Origin: Polyangiaceae bacterium
Lineage (GTDB): Bacteria > Myxococcota > Polyangia > Polyangiales > Polyangiaceae
Assembly: GCA_025936205.1 (NCBI GenBank)
Contig: JAICTU010000382.1
Coordinates: 1-8,970 of the forward strand
Length of the DNA stretch: 8,970 bases
Reading direction: 5' to 3'
In this document: piece after piece, positions 1 through 7,228 of the stretch
Numbering within the stretch: position 1 is the first letter of the stretch
Layout of the letters: each line of letters starts with the position of its first letter
Program-made: the position numbers and the translations under genes
Notes under the pieces: model-generated
Database searches by the model: none
What the model saw: only the letters and a program-made list of their open reading frames with translations
What the model was told of the DNA's origin: nothing

Positions 1-1067
1 AAGCGATCGACGCCGTTGGCGCTGGTGAACAGGCAGAAGTCGTAGTTTTGCACACCCAGCGCGGCGGTGCGCAGCGCGTCGGGGTCCGGCGGCGGACCGA
101 TCTCGATGCTGGCGATCACGATCGGCTCGGCGCCGCGGCGCCGGATCGCTTCCGCGGTGCCGGCGGCCTGGTGCTCGGGGCGGGGCACCAGCAGCCTCCG
201 CCCGAACAGCGGCAGCCGATCGTACCAGCGTAGCTCCTCGCGCAGCGACACCACGTCCCCCACCATGATCAACGCGGGGTTGCTCAGCCCGGCGGCGTGC
301 GAGGCCTCGGCGATGCGCGCGAGCGGCGCCGTCACCACGCGCTGCGCCGGGCGAGCCGCCCACTGTATCACGGCTGCCGGCGTCTGCGGCGAGCGCCCGC
401 CTTCGATCAGCGCGCGCGTGATCGCGTCGATGCGCTGCATGCCCATCAGCACACAGATGGTCTCGGTCGCGGTGGCCAGGCGCTTCCAGGCGTCCGGCGA
501 CCAGCTCTTGCCCTCGCGATCGCTGCCCGTGATGAAGGTCACGCTCGACGACAGATCGCGGTGCGTCATCGGGATCCCGGCGTACGCGGAGGCCGCCACC
601 ACCGACGAGACGCCGGGCACGATCTCGAACTCGACACCCGCGCGATACAAGGCCAGCGCCTCCTCCGCGCCGCGCGCGAACAGGGACGGATCGCCCCCCT
701 TCAAGCGCACCACGTTGCGCCCGCTCTGCGCCAGGTCGATCAGCTGCGACGTGATCCAGTCCTGGGAGGGGTTCTTGCTGCCGCCGCGCTTGCCCACGTC
801 GCGCAGCTCGGCGGCGGGCGGGCACAGCTCGAGCAGCGCGGGGTGCGAGAGCGCGTCGTAGAGCACGACATCCGCCGCTGCCAGCAAATCACGGCCGCGC
901 ACGGTGATCAGGCCGGGATCGCCGGGACCCGCGCCGACCAGCCACACCTTGCCAGGCTTTACACTCTCCACGCGCCGAGCATTACACGCTCCTGCCGCAA
1001 CGGACGTGGCGTTTCGACCAGCGTCGCCCCGCTGCGCCCCACTGGCCATGCGGCCAAGCTCACCCAT
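1..1067 (-). CDS. Uroporphyrinogen-III C-methyltransferase / uroporphyrinogen-III synthase fusion (partial, 3' end off the window)
   Basis: This protein would use S-adenosylmethionine to methylate uroporphyrinogen III at C2 and C7 to precorrin-2 (SUMT half, siroheme/cobalamin branch), and make uroporphyrinogen III from hydroxymethylbilane (HemD half). The SUMT half shows VGAGPGDPGL near its N-terminus, then GKRGGSKNPSQ, VVRLKGGDPSLFARG, VPGVSS, YAGIPMTHRD and SVTFITG, which are the usual family signatures. After about 250 residues comes a junction LPLFGRRLLVPRP, the typical HemD beginning, and the frame runs off the left edge at FTSANGVDR, a HemD hallmark, so most of HemD lies outside. The start is uncertain. 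ATG at 1067 is the first in-frame Met after a stop; ATG at 1049 and GTG at 971 are alternatives. GTG 971 would put the conserved motif at residues 9-18, as is usual. No good ribosome binding site favours any of them. Divergent from the gene at 1129. Family assignment is firm. Confidence 0.93.
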   Translation of the reverse strand, partial: MGELGRMASGAQRGDAGRNATSVAAGACNARRVESVKPGKVWLVGAGPGDPGLITVRGRDLLAAADVVLYDALSHPALLELCPPAAELRDVGKRGGSKNPSQDWITSQLIDLAQSGRNVVRLKGGDPSLFARGAEEALALYRAGVEFEIVPGVSSVVAASAYAGIPMTHRDLSSSVTFITGSDREGKSWSPDAWKRLATATETICVLMGMQRIDAITRALIEGGRSPQTPAAVIQWAARPAQRVVTAPLARIAEASHAAGLSNPALIMVGDVVSLREELRWYDRLPLFGRRLLVPRPEHQAAGTAEAIRRRGAEPIVIASIEIGPPPDPDALRTAALGVQNYDFCLFTSANGVDR

Positions 1068-1119
1068 GCCGGGGCACCATTTCTCGGCGTGGACTCGGTC
1101 CCCCGCGAAAAGCTGCTAA

Positions 1120-1138
1120 GACCGGGCCGTGCCCGGTC
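1120..1138. repeat. Perfect 8-3-8 palindrome centred on the start codon of the Spx-like gene
   Basis: GACCGGGC, loop CGT, GCCCGGTC: an 8-base arm with an exact reverse complement 3 bases later. The GTG start codon (1129-1131) spans loop and stem. In RNA it would form a very GC-rich hairpin over the initiation site; in DNA it could be an operator half-site pair. The pairing is read directly from sequence; the function is inferred. Confidence 0.6.
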
Positions 1139-1488
1139 CCACCGTTTACCAGTATCCGAAGTGCAGCACCTGCCGCAAAGCGCTCGCTCATCTCGATCAG
1201 CGGGGTGTGGAGTACGAAGCGATCGACATCGTGCAGCACCCGCCCTCGCGCACGCAGCTGGCCGCGGCACTGAAGGAGAGCGGCTTGCCGGTGAAGCGCT
1301 TCTTCAACACCTCGGGCCAGAGCTACCGCGACGGCAAGTTCGGCGAGCGCTTGCCGGAGATGTCCGAGAAGGAGGCGCTGGACGCGCTCGCCGCCGACGG
1401 CAAGTTGATCAAGCGTCCGCTGCTGCTGGGCAAGGGATTCGTGCTGGTCGGCTTCGATGCCGAGCAGTATCGAGCACGCTTCGGTTGA
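1129..1488 (+). CDS. Spx/ArsC-family thioredoxin-fold protein (arsenate reductase-like)
   Basis: A 119-residue cytosolic protein of the ArsC/Spx/YffB/MgsR family, with normal family length. The N-terminus reads VYQYPKCSTCRKA, with the redox pair Cys12 and Cys15 (CxxC). A mid-region RFFNTSGQSYR (about residues 57-67) and KRPLLLGKG (about 95-103, Arg96 in the position of the conserved RP motif) are characteristic. Members are often annotated as arsenate reductase, but this subgroup's substrate is mostly unknown; some relatives are RNA-polymerase-binding stress regulators. Arsenate reduction is therefore not asserted. The GTG start is forced: the only in-frame codons between the preceding TAA (1117-1119) and GTG are GAC CGG GCC, and the conserved core begins at residue 6. 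No Shine-Dalgarno sequence is visible and the start lies inside a perfect palindrome. The lipoprotein gene follows after 9 bases, so they are probably co-transcribed. Confidence 0.9.
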   Translation: MPGPTVYQYPKCSTCRKALAHLDQRGVEYEAIDIVQHPPSRTQLAAALKESGLPVKRFFNTSGQSYRDGKFGERLPEMSEKEALDALAADGKLIKRPLLLGKGFVLVGFDAEQYRARFG

Positions 1489-1497
1489 AGGGTCGCC

Positions 1498-2769
1498 ATG
1501 GTCTCGACGCTGAAGTCCCGCCGCGCGCTGGCCCTCATTGCTGCTCTGCTGCTCTGCGCCTGCAGCAAGGATGACCACCCCAGGTCCGAAGCCGAGGAGG
1601 GTGATGTCGATTTGCTCCCCCAGTGCCAGGTGAGCGAGCGCGCCCTCGGCCTGGACGAAGCCACAACGCTCGGCGCGACGGCCAGCGAGCTGTTCCAGTG
1701 GATCGCGGGCGTCCACACGGAGCCGCTCCTCTGGCGTAGCCCTTACTCGGGCGACAATTACGCGCGGCTCGATGACTTCGGCCCCGAACAGGGCAGCTCC
1801 CAGCTCCAGCTCGACTTCGAGCCGATCGGCGCGCGCTTGCTCAGCCGCACTCCGCTCGACGACGCCTCCGTGGATCGCTGTCTGACCTCGATGGCGCTCG
1901 ATGTGACCCTGCACCTGTCGACCGCCGGCGGCGCGCTGGACGAACGGGTGCCGGCCACACTGGAGGCCACTCGGGCGGACTTCGCGACGCTCCAGCCCCT
2001 GTATCTGCCGATCGACAGCCTGCAAGGCTCGTTCAGCGCGCAGCTCACCGTGAAGCCGGGCTACGACTACAGCGAGTCTCCGCAGCTCTGGCTCTCCCTC
2101 GCGCTCTCCGGCGCGGGCGCGACCGGAAAGCTGGTGCTGGTGGCCCGGGTCAACAACGGCCGGGCGGAGTTCGGCAGCGTGCCCGAGATTGCACACTTTC
2201 CTGGCGACGACGAGCTTTGCCAGGACGGCATGTACCTGGCCGCGGCGGACCAGATCGTCGACGGCGTCTCGCGTGACGCCATCTTGCAGCAGCTGAACGG
2301 CGCGAGCCCCGCCCAGACCGACGACGGCCTTACGATGGAGCTCGAGTATACCGGCGTCGGCGAACGCGCCTGCGTGCAGCCCGCTTCGGCCGCGAACCCC
2401 ACCACCCTCTGGTTTCCCGCAACGGCGCGCCTGCACTCGAGCGATGGCCGCGTCGACGGCAGCATCCAGGCGACGCTCTCGGGCGAGGCCAGCCAGGGCA
2501 CGCTGCACAGCCGCGCCACGGCCAGCACCGAGCTGAGCGATCGAGCCACCGCGGCAGCGACCGCGCCGAGCTACGCGCTGGTCGAGCCGATCGACTTCTC
2601 GGGCTTCGACGGCGGCAGCTACGTGTTCCTGGCCGACGTGACCGTCGCCACCGACAGCGGCTCTCTGGTCGTCGACGGCATCCACGCCCCGCGCTGTACC
2701 GCGGCGGGTTACTCCTGCACCGGAACCACGAGGACCGAGCTCTGGGGCGCGCGCTGGTCGCAGCGCTAA
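1498..2769 (+). CDS. Hypothetical lipoprotein
   Basis: A 423-residue protein of unrecognised family. The N-terminus has Lys/Arg (KSRR), a hydrophobic stretch ALALIAALLL and a lipobox LCAC with lipidated Cys22 followed by Ser, so it is predicted to be exported and anchored by lipid, most likely in the outer membrane because there is no Asp at +2. After an acidic linker the mature part is rich in Thr/Ser/Ala and short alternating hydrophobic stretches, suggesting beta structure. It has six further cysteines, which could form three disulfides. No catalytic motif was recognised. ATG at 1498 is preceded by GAAGGG at a suitable spacing that overlaps the upstream gene's stop region, and the 9-base gap to the Spx-like gene implies one operon. 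Third codon positions are strongly G/C, as in the neighbours, with no sign of foreign origin. The long antisense frame here is judged a shadow. Confidence 0.85.
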   Translation: MVSTLKSRRALALIAALLLCACSKDDHPRSEAEEGDVDLLPQCQVSERALGLDEATTLGATASELFQWIAGVHTEPLLWRSPYSGDNYARLDDFGPEQGSSQLQLDFEPIGARLLSRTPLDDASVDRCLTSMALDVTLHLSTAGGALDERVPATLEATRADFATLQPLYLPIDSLQGSFSAQLTVKPGYDYSESPQLWLSLALSGAGATGKLVLVARVNNGRAEFGSVPEIAHFPGDDELCQDGMYLAAADQIVDGVSRDAILQQLNGASPAQTDDGLTMELEYTGVGERACVQPASAANPTTLWFPATARLHSSDGRVDGSIQATLSGEASQGTLHSRATASTELSDRATAAATAPSYALVEPIDFSGFDGGSYVFLADVTVATDSGSLVVDGIHAPRCTAAGYSCTGTTRTELWGARWSQR

Positions 2770-2771
2770 TG

Positions 2772-2803
2772 GTAGAAACCCGAAGTCCGCGCCGGGTTTC
2801 TAC
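2772..2803. terminator. Stem-loop after the lipoprotein gene (possible bidirectional terminator)
   Basis: GTAGAAACCCG (2772-2782), a 10-base loop, then the exact reverse complement CGGGTTTCTAC (2793-2803): an 11-base-pair perfect stem starting 3 bases after the lipoprotein stop codon. There is no U-run after it on the plus strand; on the minus strand the approach is CTTCTTCTTCATTT. Its position between convergent genes supports a terminator or transcript-end structure. Efficiency without a U-tract is uncertain. Confidence 0.6.
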
Positions 2804-2830
2804 AAATGAAGAAGAAGTACCGAGTGCAGA

Positions 2831-2862
2831 GTGCCCCATCTGCCGGCACGAACGTGGGGCAC
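2831..2862. terminator. Second stem-loop in the convergent gap
   Basis: GTGCCCCA (2831-2838) pairs exactly with TGGGGCAC (2855-2862) across a 16-base loop that itself holds the self-complementary TGCCGGCA (2841-2848). It lies 24 bases beyond the stop of the minus-strand hybrid kinase gene, so it may terminate that transcript. No classical T-tract follows on the minus strand, so the terminator role is inferred from position. Confidence 0.5.
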
Positions 2863-2885
2863 GAGGTGCTAGCGCCCCTCTGACG

Positions 2886-5800
2886 TCAAGCGCGCTTCGG
2901 CTGCCCGTTGCCGCCCAGGAAGCCCTGCCCGCTCTGCAGCGAGCTGAGCAGGTTCAGGAGGTGCTTGGTGTCGACCGGCTTCACCAGGTGACCGTCGAAG
3001 CCGACCTCGCGCGAGGCCGCGTGGTCCGAGGCCCGCCCGTAGCCCGTGACCGCGATCAGGATCGTGCTCGCATGCTCGGGGTCCTGACGGATGCGCCGCG
3101 CCAGCTCGAAGCCGTCCATCTCCGGTAGGCCCACGTCCAGGATCGCGATGTCCGGCGCGAAGCCGTGCAGTACCTCCAGCGCAGCCGTGCCGGTGCTGGC
3201 CGTTCGGCACTCGTGCCCGGCGTGATCGAGCAGCTGAAACATGAGCTCGCGACTGTCGTCGTTGTCCTCGACGATCAGCACCTTGGCTTTACCGTTCACA
3301 CTCGGTGCTGGGCGCGACGCTCGCTCGCTGGGCGGCCCCTCGGACAGCGGTAACGTGACCACGAACTCGCTGCCCTTCCCTTCCCCATCGCTATGCGCGC
3401 TGATGCTGCCGCCGTGCATCGAGACCAGCGAGCGCGCCAATGTCAGACCCACGCCCAGGCCACCCGCCGAGCGATCGAGCGTGCGCGCGGACTGCACGAA
3501 TAGTTCGAACACCGAATCCAGCATGTCCTTGGCGATGCCGACGCCGTTGTCCTTGATGCGAATCACCGCGCTGTCGCCGTCGCGCTGCGCGTGCAGCGCC
3601 ACGTGGCCGCCCTTCTCGGTGTACTTGGCCGCGTTGCTCAGCAGGTTGACCTGGATCTGCTGAAGGCGCGTCGGGTCGCCGTGCACGTACAACGGCTCCG
3701 CCGGCGAGCACACCTCGAAGGTGAGCCCGCGCGCCTTCATCACCGCCTGCACGGCGTCGGTCGCTTCCTGGATCACCGCGCGCAGGTCCACCACGCGCCG
3801 GCGCAGCTCAATCTTGTTCTCGGTCACGCGCGTGACCTCCAGCAAGTCGTCCAGCAAGTGACCCATTTGCTGCGTTTGCCGATCCACGACGTCCAGCAGC
3901 TTGGGGCGCGACGCTTGCGAACCATCCGACTTGAGCAACGCGGAAGCCGTGGCGATGGCGCCCAGAGGGTTGCGCAGCTCGTGCGAAAGCATGGCCAGGA
4001 ACTGATCGCGCCGGCGCACCGCCTCCTGAACCTGGCGATCCGCGCGCTTGCGCTCGGTAATGGAGCGGAAGATGGCGATCACGCCCACGATCTTCTCGCG
4101 ATCGTGCAGCGGTATGCGGCTCACCAGGTCCCACTCCTCCTCGCCGTCGCTGGCGGCGCGCTTCTCCTCGCGATACAGCTGAGCCTCGCCGGTGCGCAGC
4201 ACGACCTCATCCTCCTGGTGCAGAGCCAGCGCGCGCTGTTGCTGGGAGAGCTCGAAGGCCGTCTTGCCCACGGCCTCTTCCGGCGAGCCGAGCCCAAGAC
4301 GCTCGGCCATCGCGCGGTTCATGCGGATGAAGCGACCGCGCGTGTCCTTGAAGTAGATGGCATCGGGCACGCCGAACATCAAGCTGTTCAGCAGATAGCG
4401 CTCGTGAAAGAGCGCATCCTCCGCGGCGCGCACGCTGGTCATGTCGATCAAGGTCAGCACCACCCCGTCGACACGGCCCTTGGCACGATAGGGGAGGATG
4501 CGCAGGAACAAGGACTTACCGGCGACGTCATTCAGCTGGCGCTCGATGCGCTCGCCGGTGGCCAGGACGTGCTTCAGCTCATCCACCAGCTCCGGGTGAT
4601 CCATGCGGTGGGCGAAGGTCTGAATCGAACGCCCCACGTCGTGCGCAACCAGGCTGAACGAGCCGGCGATCTGCGGTGTGAAGCGGCGAATCTTGAGCTC
4701 GGCGTCCAGGAAGATGGTGCCGATATCCGTGGCGGACAGCAGGTTGTCCATGTCGTTGGCGAGCTCGGTCAGCTCACCGATCTTGCGCTGATACTCCGTG
4801 TTCACGGTGTACAGCTCTTCGTTCACGCTCTGCAGCTCTTCGTTGGTGCTCTGCAACTCCTCGTTCGAGGCTTGCAGCTCTTCGTTGGAGGCCTGTAGCT
4901 CCTCGTTCGAGGTCTCCAGCTCTTCGACGGCCGCCTGCAGGTTCTGCTTGGTGTGGTTCAGCTCCACTTCCAGATTGGCGAGTTGATCGCGCGAGACCTG
5001 GTCGATCTGGATCTCCGTCTCGGGCGGATTCCGCTGCACCGATGCGGCCTCCAGCTGCTCGAGCGAGATCAGCACGTGCGGACTGCCGATGTTTCGGCGC
5101 TGCACGCTGCGCAGCGTGACCTTGTACGACTCGCCCTCGCCGCCCAGGCGCACGCCCCGGAACACGATCGGCGCGCGCTCGTTCAGGGCCCGCTTGATCC
5201 CACCCACCAGCACCATCTTCAGCTCGGCGTCCACGCAATCGAACACCTCGAGCCCGGGCCGCCCGTCGCGGAAGTGCAGGAAGCGGCTGGCACCACCGAA
5301 GGTGTGGATCAGCTCGCCGCGTTCGCTGACCAGCAGACTGGGCGGCATCACGTCGTCGAGCAGCGCGTCGTAGGTGGAGAGCAGCTGCGACAGCGAATAG
5401 CGAGACGCCACCGCCGGCATGGACATGTCATTGCGCGGCTCGCCTAGCAGCGCGCTGGGGTGTGGAGCGCTCACCGTGCGCGCGTCGCTCAGCTTGCGGT
5501 AGATCTTCCAGTGCTTGTCGACGGGCTCCAGGTCGCAGCCGAAAGCGCCGACGTTCTCGCTCGAGCCGAGGAACAGGATACCCCCGCGGTTGAGCGCAAA
5601 ATGGAGCAGTGACAGCACCTTCTGCTGCGCCGACGGCTGCAAGTAAATCAAGAGATTGCGGCACGAGACCAGGTCCACCCGCGTGAAGGGAGCGTCCCGG
5701 ATCACGTTGTGCGGGGCAAAGACGATCATCTGGCGCAGGTCCGGCACCACCTGATACGTGCTGCCCGCGTGCGAGAAGTAGCGCGCCAGGCGCTCGGGCG

Positions 5801-6902
5801 AGACGTTCTGCACGGCCTCCTCGTCGTAGACGCCACGCGCCGCGCGCTCCAGCGAACCGCGGTGCAAGTCGGTCGCGAAGATCTTGATCTGGCGCGGACC
5901 GAACTCCATCATCAGGTCCGAGAGCACGATAGCGAGCGAGTAGACCTCTTCTCCCGTGGCACAGCCCGCCACCCAGATGCGCAGCGGCCGATCCGGCGGC
6001 GTGCGCTCGAGCAGCTCCGGCAAGATCTTCTGTTCGAGGATCTCGAACGCGCCCTCGTCCCGGAAGAAGCTCGTCACGCCGATCAACAGATCTCGATACA
6101 GGACGTCGAGCTCGAGCCTGTCTTGCTTCAGATGGCGAACGTACTCGTGGATATCTTGCGAGCGGGCCAGCGACAGTCGGCGCTCGATGCGGCGGGTGAC
6201 GGTGCTCGGCTTGTAGTGGGTGAAGTCGATGCCGTACTCGTCCTGCAGCATGCTGTAGACGGCACCCATCCCTTCCGGCTCGCCCACTTCTCCGGTGGGC
6301 GGCTCTTGCCCTGCGGTTCCAGCAGCGTACTGCAGGAGCACACCCGGCATCTCCGCCGGCGACAGCACCCAGCGCGCCACCCCGGCGTCACGCGCCGTCT
6401 TGGGCATGCCATCGAATTGCGCGCTCGCGCCGTCTTGCACGATCACCAGTCCGCCCGCGGCATGGATGTCGCGGATGCCGCGCGAGCCGTCGCTGCCGCC
6501 GCCCGAGAGCACGATGCCGATGGCGCGCGAGCCACAGTCGCGCGCCAGCGATCGGAAGAAGATGTCGATGGGCAGCACCAGCTCCTGGTTCTGCTCCCGC
6601 TCGCTGAGCAGCAGCCGACCATCCGAAATGATCATCTCCTTCTTGGGAGGGATCAGATAAACGTGGTTCGGCTCCACCTGCATGCCGTCTTCGACCAGAT
6701 GGATGGGCAGCTCGGTATGCCGTCTCAGCAGCTGATCCATCAGGCTCTTGAACGCTGGCGAGAGGTGCTGGATGACCACGAAGGCCATCCCCGTGTCCGT
6801 TGGTAGCGCGTCGAAGAAGCGTTCCAGGGCATCCAGGCCTCCCGCGGAGGCGCCGATGCCCACGACGTGAAAGGCGGTCTTGCCCGAATCGTTGGCGGCC
6901 AT
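2886..6902 (-). CDS. CheB-CheR-PAS hybrid sensor histidine kinase with C-terminal receiver
   Basis: A 1338-residue cytoplasmic multidomain signalling protein; no membrane segment was seen. Domains in order: CheB methylesterase (about 10-195) with the triad Ser19 (GASAGG), His46 (IQHLSP) and Asp138 (GGGSDG); CheR methyltransferase (about 210-470) with the SAM motif VAGCATGEE around Cys314 and SCRNLLIYL; a PAS-like segment (about 490-630); a heptad coiled coil (about 640-710, repeated NEELQ); two PAS domains (about 715-835 and 845-955); a HisKA with phosphoacceptor His974 (MLSHELRNP); an ATPase with Asn1090 (LLSNAAKY), DNGVGI and GGLGVGL; and a receiver with phosphoacceptor Asp1256 (AILDVGLP), VEDNDD, AVTGYG and LVKP. 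CheB here lacks its usual N-terminal receiver, as is normal for this fusion family. The frame is open to a GTG/ATG-type start at 7013, but ATG 6902 places the CheB core at the usual distance. No CheA, CheW or receptor gene is adjacent, so the partner is unknown. Confidence 0.95.
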   Translation of the reverse strand: MAANDSGKTAFHVVGIGASAGGLDALERFFDALPTDTGMAFVVIQHLSPAFKSLMDQLLRRHTELPIHLVEDGMQVEPNHVYLIPPKKEMIISDGRLLLSEREQNQELVLPIDIFFRSLARDCGSRAIGIVLSGGGSDGSRGIRDIHAAGGLVIVQDGASAQFDGMPKTARDAGVARWVLSPAEMPGVLLQYAAGTAGQEPPTGEVGEPEGMGAVYSMLQDEYGIDFTHYKPSTVTRRIERRLSLARSQDIHEYVRHLKQDRLELDVLYRDLLIGVTSFFRDEGAFEILEQKILPELLERTPPDRPLRIWVAGCATGEEVYSLAIVLSDLMMEFGPRQIKIFATDLHRGSLERAARGVYDEEAVQNVSPERLARYFSHAGSTYQVVPDLRQMIVFAPHNVIRDAPFTRVDLVSCRNLLIYLQPSAQQKVLSLLHFALNRGGILFLGSSENVGAFGCDLEPVDKHWKIYRKLSDARTVSAPHPSALLGEPRNDMSMPAVASRYSLSQLLSTYDALLDDVMPPSLLVSERGELIHTFGGASRFLHFRDGRPGLEVFDCVDAELKMVLVGGIKRALNERAPIVFRGVRLGGEGESYKVTLRSVQRRNIGSPHVLISLEQLEAASVQRNPPETEIQIDQVSRDQLANLEVELNHTKQNLQAAVEELETSNEELQASNEELQASNEELQSTNEELQSVNEELYTVNTEYQRKIGELTELANDMDNLLSATDIGTIFLDAELKIRRFTPQIAGSFSLVAHDVGRSIQTFAHRMDHPELVDELKHVLATGERIERQLNDVAGKSLFLRILPYRAKGRVDGVVLTLIDMTSVRAAEDALFHERYLLNSLMFGVPDAIYFKDTRGRFIRMNRAMAERLGLGSPEEAVGKTAFELSQQQRALALHQEDEVVLRTGEAQLYREEKRAASDGEEEWDLVSRIPLHDREKIVGVIAIFRSITERKRADRQVQEAVRRRDQFLAMLSHELRNPLGAIATASALLKSDGSQASRPKLLDVVDRQTQQMGHLLDDLLEVTRVTENKIELRRRVVDLRAVIQEATDAVQAVMKARGLTFEVCSPAEPLYVHGDPTRLQQIQVNLLSNAAKYTEKGGHVALHAQRDGDSAVIRIKDNGVGIAKDMLDSVFELFVQSARTLDRSAGGLGVGLTLARSLVSMHGGSISAHSDGEGKGSEFVVTLPLSEGPPSERASRPAPSVNGKAKVLIVEDNDDSRELMFQLLDHAGHECRTASTGTAALEVLHGFAPDIAILDVGLPEMDGFELARRIRQDPEHASTILIAVTGYGRASDHAASREVGFDGHLVKPVDTKHLLNLLSSLQSGQGFLGGNGQPKRA
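4812..4937. repeat. Six tandem 21-base units encoding the kinase coiled coil
   Basis: Six consecutive 21-base units, each close to CAGCTCTTCGTT plus 9 variable bases on the plus strand, encode successive seven-residue repeats of the type (S/T)NEELQ(A/S) in the minus-strand kinase. Such NEELQ heptads are characteristic of CheB-CheR hybrid kinases, linking CheR to the PAS/kinase half as a signalling helix. Units differ mainly at synonymous or heptad-variable positions. The unit count is exact here and the last unit is the most divergent. Confidence 0.85.
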
Positions 6903-6910
6903 GCTCGGGA

Positions 6911-6935
6911 GGGGCACGAAGCAACTCCCGTGCCC
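6911..6935 (-). promoter_or_regulatory. Inverted repeat and sigma-54-like -24/-12 match just upstream of the hybrid kinase start
   Basis: On the minus strand, GGGCACG then GGAG then TTGCT matches the sigma-54 consensus TGGCACG-N4-TTGCW except for the first T. The invariant GG and GC are separated by exactly 10 bases (GG at 6934-6933, GC at 6922-6921). The same bases form a perfect dyad GGGCACG-N10-CGTGCCC (6912-6918 and 6929-6935). A start about 12 bases beyond the GC would leave a leader of only about 7 bases before ATG 6902, which argues against the promoter reading or implies near-leaderless translation. The dyad could instead be an operator or a leader hairpin. Confidence 0.35.
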
Positions 6936-6997
6936 TGAAGCGGCGCTGAAATGTGCGCGAGTTTCGCGGTACCGAGCGACCCGCTGCGAGGCGCGGT

Positions 6998-7044
6998 GGC
7001 AACCATGTTGCACCAGTGGGGCAACCTTGCGTGGCAGCGTTGCC
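6998..7044. repeat. Cluster of GGCAAC boxes upstream of the hybrid kinase
   Basis: GGCAACC occurs at 6998-7004 and again at 7020-7026, an offset of 22 bases (about two helical turns). An inverted GTTGCC lies at 7039-7044. The first copy also forms the hairpin GCAAC-CAT-GTTGC (6999-7011). Phased direct copies plus an inverted one look like a regulator-binding array or a structured leader. No known regulator was matched. Confidence 0.35.
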
Positions 7045-7090
7045 GCGCCGCATCATGGCGGCATCGTTGGCTTTTTGTACCGCTGTTGCT

Positions 7091-7122
7091 TATTTAAGTG
7101 ACACACTCGGACGCTGTGTCAG
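7091..7122 (-). promoter_or_regulatory. Candidate promoter with perfect TGACACA-N9-TGTGTCA dyad
   Basis: TGACACA (7099-7105) and TGTGTCA (7115-7121) are exact reverse complements separated by 9 bases. Reading the minus strand toward the kinase, CTGACA (7122-7117) resembles a -35 box and TTAAAT (7097-7092) a -10 box, 19 bases apart, which is slightly long. This is one of the few AT-rich spots in the gap. The dyad would sit between and over these elements, the usual place for an operator. The promoter assignment is inference; the symmetry is directly visible. Confidence 0.4.
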
Positions 7123-7173
7123 CGATCCTGGCGCCCGAGCCGTACCGGTGCGCACGCAGGCGCGACACGGCAA

Positions 7174-7201
7174 CGGAGCCGCATGCCAGCACGCGGCTCC
7201 G
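7174..7201 (-). terminator. Stem-loop downstream of the response regulator gene
   Basis: CGGAGCCGC (7174-7182) pairs perfectly with GCGGCTCCG (7193-7201) around a 10-base loop. It begins 28 bases past the stop of the minus-strand response regulator and precedes the candidate kinase promoter. There is no T-run after it on the minus strand, so it may be a weak or Rho-assisted end, or a 3' stabilising hairpin. Confidence 0.5.
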
Positions 7202-7228
7202 GAGGCGCAACTCAGCTCGGTCTGTCGC

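Noticed and set aside
1129..1488. Arsenic-resistance operon suggested by the ArsC-like gene
   Set aside because: No ArsR, ArsB/Acr3 or ArsA gene is nearby, and the CxxC Spx/YffB-type sequence does not prove arsenate as substrate.
1060..2685. 541-residue antisense open frame opposite the Spx-like and lipoprotein genes
   Set aside because: It lies entirely opposite two better-supported genes, has low-complexity Arg/Ala/Gly/Gln-rich composition and no recognisable motif, and GC-rich DNA routinely produces such frames.
3591..4898. 435-residue plus-strand open frame opposite the hybrid kinase
   Set aside because: It is the complement of well-recognised PAS and kinase domains; its His/Leu/Gln-rich repeats simply mirror the coiled-coil codons.
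5709..6806. 365-residue plus-strand open frame opposite the CheB/CheR region
   Set aside because: The minus strand carries intact catalytic motifs across the whole stretch; the opposite frame has no family features.
6903..7013. N-terminal extension of the hybrid kinase by 37 residues
   Set aside because: The extension lacks CheB-family similarity, overlaps the regulatory repeats and is unnecessary, since ATG 6902 puts the GASAGG core at the usual distance.
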